Shown piece after piece: positions 5,602 through 14,224 of a stretch of DNA of 17,109 bases. Made by a program: the position numbers and the translations under genes. This DNA is from ATZT02 sp964655115 (GTDB lineage: Bacteria > Actinomycetota > Actinomycetes > S36-B12 > UBA5976), in contig CAZZKM010000023.1 of the NCBI GenBank assembly GCA_964655115.1, positions 1-17,109 on the forward strand, in the 5' to 3' direction. The notes under the pieces were generated by a model, which was not told the DNA's origin, did no database searches, and was given only the letters and a program-made list of their open reading frames with translations. Each line of letters starts with the position of its first letter. The first letter of the stretch is position 1.

Positions 5602-7797
5602 ATGACGGGTACACAAATACATAAAGTAGAAACCACTTTGGACAATGGTCCATTTGGAAAAGTAAATATACGTTTTGAAACTGGCAGACTTGCTCAACAA
5701 GCTTCAGGTTCAGTACAAGCATTTTTAGACGATGAAACTATGGTTTTATCTGCAACCACAGTGAGCAAAGAACCAAGAGAATCATTTGATTTTTTCCCAT
5801 TGACAATCGATGTTGAAGAAAAAATGTATGCCCTTGGAAAAATTCCAGGATCATTTTTTAGAAGAGAAGGAAGACCAAGTGAAGAAGCAATTCTTACTTG
5901 TCGCTTAATCGATAGACCATTAAGACCTGCTTTTATAAAAGGATTAAGAAATGAAGTTCAAGTTGTCGTAACAGTAATGTCATTAGATCCACACGTTCTA
6001 TATGACGTACTGGCAATTAATGCAGCTTCTGCATCTACACAACTTGCAGGATTACCATTCTCAGGTCCAGTTGGTGGAGTACGCGTTGCGCTAATTGATG
6101 GACATTGGGTGGCATTTCCAAAATGGCCAGATTTACAAGATGCAGTGTTTGACATGGTTGTTGCAGGAAGAGTTTTACCTGATGGCGATGTTGCAATCAT
6201 GATGGTTGAAGCAGAAGCAACAGAGCACACTATTGAATTAGTTAAAGGTGGAGCAAGTGCTCCAACTGAAGAAGTTGTAGCACAAGGCCTTGAAGCTGCA
6301 AAACCTTTCATTAAGCAACTTTGTGAAACACAAGTTGAATTAGCAAAACTTGCAGCCAAGGAAACGAAAGAATTTCCAATATTTAAGGACTATCAAGATG
6401 ATGTTTACTCAGCTGTTGCTGAATTTTCAACTAAAGATCTAGATAAAGCTATGCAAATTGCTGGTAAAGCTGAAAGACAAAAAGCTTTAGATGAAGCAAA
6501 GCAAGCCGTATTAGCAAGTTTGGGTGAAAAATTTGCTGAAAGAGAATCTGAAATTAAAGCTTCTTTTGATTCTGTTTCAAAGAAAATTATGAGAGAACGT
6601 GTTTTAAAGGACAAAATTAGAATTGATGGAAGAACTCCATTAGATCTAAGAAATTTATCTGCAGAGATAAATATTTTGCCTAGAACTCACGGTTCAGCAA
6701 TATTTAATAGAGGAGAAACTCAAGTACTAGGTGTTACAACATTAAATATGTTGGATTTAGAACAAAAACTAGATACTTTGTCACCAGAAACAACAAAAAG
6801 ATATATGCACAACTACAACATGCCTCCCTATTCAACAGGTGAAGTTGGTCGTGTAGGAACTCCAAAACGTAGAGAAATTGGTCACGGTGCACTTGCTGAA
6901 AGAGCACTTGTTCCGGTTTTGCCTAACAGAACTGAATTTCCTTATGCAATTCGTCAAGTTTCTGAAGCAATTTCCTCAAATGGTTCCACTTCGATGGCCT
7001 CAGTTTGTGCATCAACAATGTCGATGCTCAATGCTGGTGTGCCATTAAAAGCAATGGTCGGTGGAATTGCAATGGGATTAATCTCAGGTGAAGTAAATGG
7101 CAAACAAGAATATGTTGCTCTTACTGACATTTTAGGTGCAGAAGATGCACTAGGTGATATGGATTTCAAAGTTGCCGGAACTTCAGAATTCATCACTGCA
7201 TTGCAACTTGATACAAAATTAGATGGCATTCCTGCAAATATTTTAGCTCAAGCCTTAAAACAAGCAAAAGATGCTAGAGAAAAAATATTAGGTGTGATGA
7301 AAGAAGCAATCAGTTCACCTGATCAAATAAGTCAATATGCACCTCGCATTATTTCTGTGAAAGTTCCAGTTGACATGATCGGGGCAATCATTGGACCTAA
7401 AGGAAAAATGATTAACGAAATTCAAGAAAAATCTGGTGCTCAAATATCAATCGAAGATGACGGAACTGTATTTATTGGAGCAACTGATGGAACTGCTGCT
7501 GATAAAGCTAAAGAATTAGTTAATGCAATTGCTAATCCTCATGTGCCAACAGTTGGAGAAAAATACGAAGGCAAAGTAGTTAAAACTGCAGCCTTTGGTG
7601 CATTCGTAAATCTTTACCCAGGAAAAGATGGTTTATTGCATATTTCTCAACTTAAAAAAATGGCAGGCGGAAAGCGTGTTGAAAAAGTTGAAGATGTCTT
7701 AAACGTTGGAGATAGCGTTCAAGTTGAAATTAATGAAATAGATCCAAAAGGAAAACTTTCATTAGTTCCTGTATTGGATGAAAATACTTCAGCTTAA
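5602..7797 (+). CDS. pnp: Polynucleotide phosphorylase
   Basis: Phosphorolytic 3'-5' exoribonuclease that degrades RNA to nucleoside diphosphates and can add 3' tails in reverse. The 731 residues carry two RNase PH domains joined by a helical domain, then KH and S1 RNA-binding domains. The first half has RREGRPSEEAILTCRLIDRP. The active second half has SSNGSTSMASVCAS and LGAEDALGDMDFK, where D515 and D521 correspond to the catalytic aspartates D486 and D492 of the E. coli enzyme. KH shows GPKGK at 598-602, and S1 begins near residue 650 with GEKYEGKVV and ends close to the C-terminus. AGAGGAA (5588-5594) lies seven bases before ATG. The long structured leader suggests post-transcriptional control. 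The M16 peptidase gene follows after three bases. Confidence 0.98.
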   Translation: MTGTQIHKVETTLDNGPFGKVNIRFETGRLAQQASGSVQAFLDDETMVLSATTVSKEPRESFDFFPLTIDVEEKMYALGKIPGSFFRREGRPSEEAILTCRLIDRPLRPAFIKGLRNEVQVVVTVMSLDPHVLYDVLAINAASASTQLAGLPFSGPVGGVRVALIDGHWVAFPKWPDLQDAVFDMVVAGRVLPDGDVAIMMVEAEATEHTIELVKGGASAPTEEVVAQGLEAAKPFIKQLCETQVELAKLAAKETKEFPIFKDYQDDVYSAVAEFSTKDLDKAMQIAGKAERQKALDEAKQAVLASLGEKFAERESEIKASFDSVSKKIMRERVLKDKIRIDGRTPLDLRNLSAEINILPRTHGSAIFNRGETQVLGVTTLNMLDLEQKLDTLSPETTKRYMHNYNMPPYSTGEVGRVGTPKRREIGHGALAERALVPVLPNRTEFPYAIRQVSEAISSNGSTSMASVCASTMSMLNAGVPLKAMVGGIAMGLISGEVNGKQEYVALTDILGAEDALGDMDFKVAGTSEFITALQLDTKLDGIPANILAQALKQAKDAREKILGVMKEAISSPDQISQYAPRIISVKVPVDMIGAIIGPKGKMINEIQEKSGAQISIEDDGTVFIGATDGTAADKAKELVNAIANPHVPTVGEKYEGKVVKTAAFGAFVNLYPGKDGLLHISQLKKMAGGKRVEKVEDVLNVGDSVQVEINEIDPKGKLSLVPVLDENTSA

Positions 7798-7800
7798 ACA

Positions 7801-9123
7801 ATGCTTGAAAAAATAAAAACAGAAATTCTAGAAGACTCTAAACGAGGGGGAGTAGTTACAAGAACTACTCTTTCCTCAGGTCTTCGAATTATTTCTGAAT
7901 CAATTCCAACGGTTAGAAGTGCAGCTGTTGGTTACTGGGTTTCAACAGGTTCAAGAGATGAAGAAATTTTAGAAGCAGGCGCTGCTCACTTTTTAGAACA
8001 TCTTCTATTTAAAGGAACTCCTAATAGATCTGCACTAGAAATATCTTCTTCAATTGAAGCTATTGGTGGAGATATGAATGCATTTACTACTCAGGAATAC
8101 ACCTGTTTTCACGCAAAAGTTTTAGACAGAGATGTTGATTTGGTTATTGAAACTCTGTCTGACATGTTAACTTCTTCAAATGTAACTCAAGAAGATGTTG
8201 ATCAAGAAAGAAAAGTAGTTTTAGAAGAAATATCAATGCACGAAGATGAGCCAAACGAATTAGCCTATGACAATTGGTCACAAAATCTTTTGGGAGATCA
8301 ACCAATCGGAAGACCAATAATTGGAACCAGAAAATCAATAACAGATATGACTCGAAGTCAAGTTTATGATTTTTATAAAAAATATTATGCACCAGAAAGA
8401 ACAGTTATTTCTGTAGCCGGAAATATAAATCATGAAAAAATTGTTGAAAAAATAATTAAGACTTTGAAAAATACTAGTTGGGATAAAACTGGGGTTGCTC
8501 CATTAAAACCAAGATCATCAGAAAAACTTAAATCTAAAGGTACTGGTTCCTTAATTGTTAAGAAAGATACAGAACAAGCACATTTAGTGTGGGGTGTTCC
8601 TGCTGTAGATCGACACGACGAACGCCGCTACACATTGGCAGTTTTGAGTGCTGCTCTTGGTGGAGGAATGTCTTCTAGATTATTCCAAGAAATAAGAGAA
8701 AAAAGAGGATTGGTTTACACAGTTTATTCCTTCGCGCATCATTACACAGGTATTGGAGTTTATGGAATTTATGCAGGAACTACTAATGAAAAAGTTTCTG
8801 AAGTAATAAAAATTATCAAAGAAGAATTAAATGATGTTGCTCAAAATGGTTTAAAAAAAGAAGAATTAACTAGAGGAAAAGGCGCACTAAGAGGTGGTTT
8901 GGTGTTAGGGCTTGAAGAAACGAATTCAAGAATGACTCGCATTGCAAAAGGAGAGCTTTTGTATGGTGAGTATTTATCTTTAGATGAGGCAATTAACAAA
9001 ATAGATGCAGTTACTGAAGAAGACATCAAAAGCCTTGCAAGTGAAATATTTAAACAAAATGGATTACTTTGTGTAGTGGGATCGTTTGAAAACAAAGATG
9101 AATTTAAGGACCTTGTAGTCTAG
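7801..9123 (+). CDS. M16B family zinc metallopeptidase (processing-protease-like)
   Basis: Soluble zinc peptidase related to mitochondrial processing peptidase and bacterial single-subunit M16B enzymes. The 440 residues show the inverted zinc motif HFLEH at 63-67 (H63 and H67 as ligands, E66 as the catalytic base). The downstream glutamate ligand would be E142 or E143 in VVLEEI. The C-terminal half has SSRLFQEIREKRGLVY (291-306), typical of the substrate-pocket arginine/tyrosine region. No signal peptide or membrane segment is visible, so it is cytoplasmic. ATG lies three bases after the pnp stop and no Shine-Dalgarno sequence is seen, so coupling is likely. The pnp-M16-dapB order is widespread in actinobacteria, and a similar peptidase (mlpA/ymxG) lies near pnp in Bacillus. 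The physiological substrate is unknown. Confidence 0.93.
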   Translation: MLEKIKTEILEDSKRGGVVTRTTLSSGLRIISESIPTVRSAAVGYWVSTGSRDEEILEAGAAHFLEHLLFKGTPNRSALEISSSIEAIGGDMNAFTTQEYTCFHAKVLDRDVDLVIETLSDMLTSSNVTQEDVDQERKVVLEEISMHEDEPNELAYDNWSQNLLGDQPIGRPIIGTRKSITDMTRSQVYDFYKKYYAPERTVISVAGNINHEKIVEKIIKTLKNTSWDKTGVAPLKPRSSEKLKSKGTGSLIVKKDTEQAHLVWGVPAVDRHDERRYTLAVLSAALGGGMSSRLFQEIREKRGLVYTVYSFAHHYTGIGVYGIYAGTTNEKVSEVIKIIKEELNDVAQNGLKKEELTRGKGALRGGLVLGLEETNSRMTRIAKGELLYGEYLSLDEAINKIDAVTEEDIKSLASEIFKQNGLLCVVGSFENKDEFKDLVV

Positions 9124-9127
9124 AACT

Positions 9128-9871
9128 ATGACAATTAAAGTGTCGGTCCTTGGCGCCAAAGGCAAAATGGGATCTGAAGTTGTTAAAGCAATTAATCAAG
9201 CAACGGATTTAGAGCTTGTTGCAAGTATCGATCAAAATGACAGCTTTGATTTAGTAAAAAATTCAGGAAGCAGTGTTGCAGTTGATTTCACAACTCCTGA
9301 TTCTGTTATGACAAATATTGAATTACTTATTAAAGCAGGAATCTCACCAATTGTTGGAACAACCGGAATCGATGATGAAAAGTTAGAAATAATCAAAAAT
9401 TTAAGTAAAAATAATGGAAATATTCCGATAAGAGTTGTGCCAAATTTTTCTGTCGGTGCAATTTTAATGATGCGTTTTGCAAAAATGGCCACAAAATTTT
9501 ATGATTCTGTAGAAATAATTGAGTATCATCATGCTCAAAAAGTAGACGCGCCAAGTGGCACTGCTGTTAGAACTGCAAAATTGATTGCTCAAGAAAGAAA
9601 AGAAAATAACTTAAAACAAAATCCAGATGCAACTATTTCTGAAATACCTGGTTCTAGGGGCTCAAAAATTGATGGTATTCCAGTACATGCGGTAAGAATG
9701 CAAGGGCTAGTTGCACATCAAGAAGTTATTTTTGGTTCAAGTGGTGAAAATTTAACTATTCGACATGATTCATTTGATCGTGCATCATTTATGCCTGGAG
9801 TTTTACTTGCTATTAGAAACATAAATAAAATTCCTGGTTTAACTATCGGAATTGATGATTTAATTAAATAA
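9128..9871 (+). CDS. dapB: 4-hydroxy-tetrahydrodipicolinate reductase
   Basis: Uses NAD(P)H to reduce the DapA product to tetrahydrodipicolinate in diaminopimelate/lysine synthesis. The 247 residues begin with a Rossmann segment VSVLGAKGKMG (glycine motif at 9-15). VGTTG lies at 76-80, and the signature EYHHAQKVDAPSGTA (132-146) holds catalytic H134 and K138, matching H159 and K163 of E. coli DapB. The C-terminal GLVAHQEVIFGSSGE and HDSFDRASFMPG segments are also family-typical. The gene starts four bases after the M16 stop without a usable Shine-Dalgarno sequence. Its 3' end overlaps the azlD 3' end by 12 bases on the other strand. In related genomes thyX and dapA usually follow directly; here azlCD intervenes. 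Confidence 0.97.
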   Translation: MTIKVSVLGAKGKMGSEVVKAINQATDLELVASIDQNDSFDLVKNSGSSVAVDFTTPDSVMTNIELLIKAGISPIVGTTGIDDEKLEIIKNLSKNNGNIPIRVVPNFSVGAILMMRFAKMATKFYDSVEIIEYHHAQKVDAPSGTAVRTAKLIAQERKENNLKQNPDATISEIPGSRGSKIDGIPVHAVRMQGLVAHQEVIFGSSGENLTIRHDSFDRASFMPGVLLAIRNINKIPGLTIGIDDLIK

Positions 9872-10171
9872 ATATCTAAATAATGCTGAAACAAAAGCAG
9901 CTGAAATTACGACCACTATAAAAGGTGCTCTAAGTAATAAAAGTATTAAGGCAACAATTAAACCAAGTAATCTAGCATCTAAAACAATACTTTGACCTTG
10001 CGCAAATGTTTGCACAATTACCAATGCAGAAAGCATCACAATTGGTACATAATTTGTAATTGATTTAATTGTGGGTTTTTCTAAGTATTTTTCAGGAACT
10101 ATATAACCAGTAATTTTTAAAATAAATGCAATAACAGATGAAGCTATAACTACGGTCCATTTTGCATCCAT
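9860..10171 (-). CDS. azlD: AzlD-family small membrane subunit of amino-acid exporter
   Basis: A 103-residue hydrophobic protein with three to four membrane segments: about 6-24, 41-61, 66-84 and 84-101. The composition and the central NYVPIVMLSALVIVQ segment resemble AzlD, the small partner of AzlC in exporters of branched-chain amino acids and related compounds (LIV-E family). The start follows the azlC stop immediately (TAAATG on the reverse strand), which supports co-translation. Its stop lies inside dapB, giving a 12-base tail-to-tail overlap at the palindrome TTTAATTAAA (9859-9868). No terminator is visible on either strand. The substrate cannot be read from the sequence. Confidence 0.8.
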   Translation of the reverse strand: MDAKWTVVIASSVIAFILKITGYIVPEKYLEKPTIKSITNYVPIVMLSALVIVQTFAQGQSIVLDARLLGLIVALILLLLRAPFIVVVISAAFVSALFRYLFN

Positions 10172-10849
10172 TTATTTTTTCTCTCTTAATCCATAAATAA
10201 TTGCGATAAGCACCGAAGCAAGGACTGGGATTCCTGGTTGAACAAATGGGGTAAGTGCAAAAGCTAAAATTCCAGATATTAATGCCACAGTCCTAATTTT
10301 TAAATTTGAAAGTCTTGGCCATAAAAGTGCCAAAAATGCAGCAGCAACTGCTGCATCTAGACCTAAAGATTTTGGATCTGTCACAAATTGTGCACCAAAG
10401 GCACCGATTGCAGTTGCGATGTTCCAAAATACAAAAACAGAAATTCCTGTGGCCCAAAAAGCCCATCGACCTAAATGTTCATCATTATTATTAGCAACTG
10501 CCATAGCAGTTGATTCATCAATTGTAATTTGTGCACCTAAAACTTTTTTATAGCTTTTAAGTTTTAAAAGATTTGCCAAACTTAAAGCATAAAATCCATT
10601 TCTGACTCCAAGAAGAGATGAAGTGGCAATCGCAGCGATTGAACCGCCTCCTGCTCCAATAATTCCAACTACTGCAAATTGAGAGGCTCCCGAAAACAGA
10701 CCTAAACTTAATATTTGAGTTTGAAAAAAGTTAAACCCACTAGTAACAGCCAAGGCGCCAAATGAGATCCCGTAAAGTCCAGTGGCAAGCCCTACGCTAA
10801 CTGCGTTACGAGTCACAATTGAACGACTAGCGTGTGATGGGATTTTCAT
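10172..10849 (-). CDS. azlC: AzlC-family branched-chain amino-acid export permease
   Basis: Large subunit of the two-component AzlCD exporter, known in Bacillus and as BrnF in Corynebacterium for export of branched-chain amino acids and methionine. The 225 residues form about six membrane segments. Family features are the GISFGALAVTSG segment (about 27-38), SGASQFAVVG (about 54-63), the GVRNGFYALSL region (about 80-90) and the acidic ITIDESTAMA segment (about 108-117). It starts 27 bases from the divergent thyX start, with no clear Shine-Dalgarno sequence. TACCGT, read on the reverse strand about nine bases before ATG, could be a -10 for a near-leaderless message. The pair sits on the opposite strand to everything else in the window, consistent with insertion into a conserved cluster. 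Confidence 0.88.
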   Translation of the reverse strand: MKIPSHASRSIVTRNAVSVGLATGLYGISFGALAVTSGFNFFQTQILSLGLFSGASQFAVVGIIGAGGGSIAAIATSSLLGVRNGFYALSLANLLKLKSYKKVLGAQITIDESTAMAVANNNDEHLGRWAFWATGISVFVFWNIATAIGAFGAQFVTDPKSLGLDAAVAAAFLALLWPRLSNLKIRTVALISGILAFALTPFVQPGIPVLASVLIAIIYGLREKK

Positions 10850-10862
10850 ACAAGAGAAACGG

Positions 10863-10868
10863 TATCGT
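10863..10868 (+). promoter_or_regulatory. Possible -10 hexamer for leaderless thyX mRNA
   Basis: TATCGT fits TAnnnT and ends eight bases before the thyX ATG, in a gene start without a Shine-Dalgarno sequence. A good -35 is not visible. The same placement recurs before dapA and ftsK. Confidence 0.35.
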
Positions 10869-10876
10869 GCGATTTC

Positions 10877-11620
10877 ATGACTACTTCATCTGAGCCTTCT
10901 GTGCCTATCAAATTCAGAAGTGATGTAACTGTGGAATTAGTAAAACAATCTGCATCTGATTCAGATGTGGTGTGGGCAGCAAGAGTTTCGACTGCAGGGG
11001 AAAGAACCAAAGAAGATTCCTCAAAAAATGTTGATGCAAAAGAACACGCTGGTTTGATAAATTTTTTATTAAGAGAACGTCATGGCACACCTTTTGAACA
11101 TTCAATATTTACTTTTTATGTAAAAGCTCCAATATTTGTTTGGCGTGAACACATGCGACATAGAATTGCTTCTTACAATGAGGAATCTGGGAGATATCGC
11201 CAATTAGATCCAGAATTTTATTTTCCCAATACTTCAAGGAATTTACAACAAGTAGGAAAAACTGGAGCTTATACATTTGAACCTGGCACCAAAGAACAAT
11301 ATGAAATAACAGAATCTGAGTTTAAAAAATCTTGTGAACAGGCATATGCAAGTTATGAAAAAATGTTAGAAGCAGGTGTTGCTCGAGAAGTTGCTCGAGG
11401 AGTTTTACCGGTAACTATTTATTCCAGTGCTTATGTAACTATGAATTCAAGAGCATTAATGAATTTTCTTTCATTAAGAAGAAAAGCAGAAGGATCACAT
11501 TTTCCTTCATATCCTCAAAGAGAAATTGAAATGGTTGCCGAGAAATATGAAGAATTTTTTGCAAAAATCATGCCGATTACCCACACGGCATTTATCAACA
11601 ATGGTCGGGTTGCTCCCTAA
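10877..11620 (+). CDS. thyX: FAD-dependent thymidylate synthase ThyX
   Basis: Makes dTMP from dUMP with methylene-tetrahydrofolate, FAD and NADPH; it is unrelated in fold to ThyA. The 247 residues carry the diagnostic RHRx7S motif as RHRIASYNEESGRY at 94-107, with S104 completing it. The SGRYRQLDPEFYFP segment follows, and downstream conserved segments include AREVARGVLP and NSRALMNFLSLR. ThyX adds the methyl group without a nucleophilic cysteine, so none is expected. No Shine-Dalgarno sequence precedes ATG 10877; GTG eight codons in is an alternative start. The gene is divergent from azlC and 17 bases ahead of dapA. ThyX is common in actinobacteria and usually lies near dapA. Confidence 0.97.
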   Translation: MTTSSEPSVPIKFRSDVTVELVKQSASDSDVVWAARVSTAGERTKEDSSKNVDAKEHAGLINFLLRERHGTPFEHSIFTFYVKAPIFVWREHMRHRIASYNEESGRYRQLDPEFYFPNTSRNLQQVGKTGAYTFEPGTKEQYEITESEFKKSCEQAYASYEKMLEAGVAREVARGVLPVTIYSSAYVTMNSRALMNFLSLRRKAEGSHFPSYPQREIEMVAEKYEEFFAKIMPITHTAFINNGRVAP

Positions 11621-11624
11621 GCGC

Positions 11625-11630
11625 TAATCT
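11625..11630 (+). promoter_or_regulatory. Possible -10 hexamer for leaderless dapA mRNA
   Basis: TAATCT fits TAnnnT and ends seven bases before the dapA ATG, the spacing expected if transcription starts at the start codon. The 17-base thyX-dapA gap contains no Shine-Dalgarno sequence. No clear -35 is seen. Confidence 0.4.
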
Positions 11631-11637
11631 TTCTATT

Positions 11638-12531
11638 ATGAATAATTCAAACCGTCCTTTTGGAACGGTATTAACCGCAATGATTACCCCTTTTACGAAA
11701 GATGACAAGGTAGACATTGAGGGTGCAGCACGATTAGCAAAACATTTAGTTGAACTTGGTAATGACGGAATTGTGGTTAATGGAACAACTGGTGAATCTG
11801 CCACCACAACAGAAATAGAAAAAAATCAAGTTTTAAAAGCAGTATTAGAAGAAGTTGGCACTAAAGCAAAAGTAGTAGCAGGAGTTGGAAGCAATGACAC
11901 TGCTCACACAGTTGGCCTTGCAAAAGATGCAGCAAAACTTGGTGCACATGGAGTTCTAGTGGTAACTCCTTATTACAACAAACCAACTCAAGCTGGAGTT
12001 TATGCTCACTTTAAAACTGTTGCAGATGCCACTGATTTACCATTAATGATGTATGACATTCCTGGAAGAGCAGGAATTCCAATTGAAACAGAAACACTAA
12101 TGCGTTTAAGTGAACATCCAATGATTGTGGCAAACAAAGATGCAAAAAATAATCTTGAATCTGCATCAAAAGTTATTAAAGAAACAAAATTAGCTTGGTA
12201 TTCAGGAGAAGACGCATTAAATCTTCCTCTGCTTTCAATCGGAGCAGTAGGTTTTGTTAGTGTTTGTGGTCATTTAATTGCGGATCGATTGAAAGAAATG
12301 GCGGAAACTTTTTTTAGCGGCAACGTTTCTAAAGCTTTAGAAATTCATCAAAATCTTTTACCAATTTATACAGGTGTCATGAGTCGAATACCAGGAGTTA
12401 TGTCGATTAAAGCGGCATTAAGACTAAAAGGATTACCGGCAGGCGCAGCCCGTTTGCCACTCGTCGATGCTGACGAAAAACAAATCGAACAATTAAGAGC
12501 AGATTTGCTCGCGGGAGGCTTAAAGATTTGA
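11638..12531 (+). CDS. dapA: 4-hydroxy-tetrahydrodipicolinate synthase
   Basis: Condenses pyruvate with aspartate semialdehyde, the first committed step to diaminopimelate and lysine. The 297 residues form the usual aldolase-type barrel. The substrate-binding GTTGES lies at 49-54, the catalytic tyrosine is Y139 in MMYDIPGRAG, and the Schiff-base lysine is K167 in IVANKDAKNN. The C-terminal helices include the SRIPGVMSIKAALRLKG segment. ATG 11638 lies 17 bases after thyX with no Shine-Dalgarno sequence but a TAATCT hexamer suited to leaderless transcription. Its stop overlaps the rnj start as TTGA. DapB, which uses its product, is encoded upstream beyond the azlCD pair. Confidence 0.97.
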   Translation: MNNSNRPFGTVLTAMITPFTKDDKVDIEGAARLAKHLVELGNDGIVVNGTTGESATTTEIEKNQVLKAVLEEVGTKAKVVAGVGSNDTAHTVGLAKDAAKLGAHGVLVVTPYYNKPTQAGVYAHFKTVADATDLPLMMYDIPGRAGIPIETETLMRLSEHPMIVANKDAKNNLESASKVIKETKLAWYSGEDALNLPLLSIGAVGFVSVCGHLIADRLKEMAETFFSGNVSKALEIHQNLLPIYTGVMSRIPGVMSIKAALRLKGLPAGAARLPLVDADEKQIEQLRADLLAGGLKI

Positions 12532-14213
12532 CGTTAACTCATCATGAGTTTCCGTTGCCAGAAAAACTAGCGCCGGAAACTCTACGTGTCGTTGCCTTAG
12601 GTGGCATCGGTGAAATTGGTCGAAACATGACTGTTTTGCAAGTTGAAAAAGATATTTTAATTGTTGATATAGGTGTACTTTTTCCTGAAGAAAATCAACC
12701 TGGGGTTGATTTAATTTTGCCTGATTTTGAATACTTAAGAGACAAATTAAATAAAGTTAAAGCAATTGTTTTAACACATGCGCATGAAGATCACATAGGT
12801 GGAGTTCCATATTTTTTAAGAGAGGCCCCTCAAGTTCCTATTTATGGATCAAAATTAACTCTGGCATTTTTATCTGAAAAATTAAAAGAACATCGCATCA
12901 AAGCAGATTTAAGGCAAGTTAAAGAAGGCGATGTTGAAACTATAGGGGAATTTGAAGTAACTTTTATTGCGGTCAATCATTCAATTCCGGATGCCCTTGC
13001 TTTATCAGTTAAGACTAAAGCTGGCAATTTAATTCATACCGGAGATTTTAAAATGGATCAATTACCACTTGATGGCCGAATCACTGACTTAAATGCTTTT
13101 GCAAAACTTGGTAATCAAGGTGTTGATTTAGCTTTAGTTGACTCAACAAATGCTGAAATTCCAGGATTTATAGCTCACGAAAAAGATTTAGCACCTGTAA
13201 TTGAATCTATTGTTTCAAGAGCACCTAGAAGAGTAATTGTGGCAAGTTTTGCTTCTCATGTGCACAGAGTTCAGCAAATAATTGATGCCGCATATTTAAA
13301 TAAAAGAAAAATAATTTTTGTCGGTAGATCAATGATTAAAAATATGGGAATTGCCAGAGATTTAGGTTACCTAAAAATTCCTGCAAATGCCACAATTGAA
13401 CTTGACGAAATTGATCAATATGCAGATGACGAAATAGTTTTAATCACAACAGGTTCTCAAGGAGAACCTATGTCTGCACTTTCTCGCATGGCAGGTCTTG
13501 ATCACAAAATAAGATTAAGTGAAGGAGATACCGTTATCTTGGCTTCATCTTTGATCCCAGGAAATGAAAATTCAGTAAATAGAGTAATAAATGGATTAAC
13601 TAAACAAGGCGCAAACGTAGTTCATTCAGGAAATGCGAAAGTTCATGTCTCAGGACATGCTGCAAGTGGCGAATTACTTTATTTTTACAACATTTTAAAA
13701 CCAAGAAATGTGATGCCAATTCATGGTGAACCCCGACATTTAGCTGCCAATGCATCTTTAGCAATCAAAACTGGAGTTAACAAAGAAAATGTTGTAATCA
13801 CTGCAGATGGCGTGGTAGTTGATTTAAGAAATAGAAAAGCCAAAATTGTAGGAGCAATTCCCTGTGGATTTGTTTTTGTGGATGGATCAAGTGTTGGAGG
13901 AGTTGCTGAGGATTCTTTAAAGGATAGAAAAATTTTAGGGGAAGAAGGATTTATTTCGGTAGTAGTAGTTGTAGATTCAGTTGAAAATAAAGTGGTTGCA
14001 GGTCCTGAAATTCATGCTCGAGGTTTTTCTGAAAATGATGAAGTATTCAATGAAGTAATTCCATTAATTAAAACAAACCTTGAACAAGCCATGAATGATA
14101 ATGTCTATGACATTAACCAACTTCAAAAAGTTGTAAGAAGAACTACCGGTAAATGGGTAAGTGATCATCACCGAAGAAGACCAATGATCATTCCTGTTGT
14201 TGTTGAAGCCTAA
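12528..14213 (+). CDS. rnj: Ribonuclease J
   Basis: Metallo-beta-lactamase/beta-CASP nuclease with 5'-3' exonuclease and endonuclease activity in mRNA decay and rRNA maturation. The 561 residues match actinobacterial RNase J. The N-terminus has LGGIGEIGRNM, and the zinc motif HAHEDH spans 84-89. The NHSIPDA and HTGDFKMD segments supply further metal ligands. The beta-CASP part includes ASFASHVHRVQQI and ends with HVSGHAASGELLYF and PIHGEPRHL; a C-terminal dimerisation domain follows. The start is TTG 12528, overlapping the dapA stop in TTGA, and is supported by GGGAGG (12513-12518) nine bases upstream inside dapA. The dapA-rnj order is conserved in actinobacteria. With PNPase it supplies the window's second RNA-decay enzyme. 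Confidence 0.96.
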   Translation: MTLTHHEFPLPEKLAPETLRVVALGGIGEIGRNMTVLQVEKDILIVDIGVLFPEENQPGVDLILPDFEYLRDKLNKVKAIVLTHAHEDHIGGVPYFLREAPQVPIYGSKLTLAFLSEKLKEHRIKADLRQVKEGDVETIGEFEVTFIAVNHSIPDALALSVKTKAGNLIHTGDFKMDQLPLDGRITDLNAFAKLGNQGVDLALVDSTNAEIPGFIAHEKDLAPVIESIVSRAPRRVIVASFASHVHRVQQIIDAAYLNKRKIIFVGRSMIKNMGIARDLGYLKIPANATIELDEIDQYADDEIVLITTGSQGEPMSALSRMAGLDHKIRLSEGDTVILASSLIPGNENSVNRVINGLTKQGANVVHSGNAKVHVSGHAASGELLYFYNILKPRNVMPIHGEPRHLAANASLAIKTGVNKENVVITADGVVVDLRNRKAKIVGAIPCGFVFVDGSSVGGVAEDSLKDRKILGEEGFISVVVVVDSVENKVVAGPEIHARGFSENDEVFNEVIPLIKTNLEQAMNDNVYDINQLQKVVRRTTGKWVSDHHRRRPMIIPVVVEA

Positions 14214-14224
14214 AAGGAGAAGAA

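Noticed and set aside
5958..6359. 133-codon reverse-strand open frame inside pnp
   Set aside because: Antisense to a strongly conserved RNase PH domain, with no family resemblance or ribosome-binding site; a by-product of pnp codon bias.
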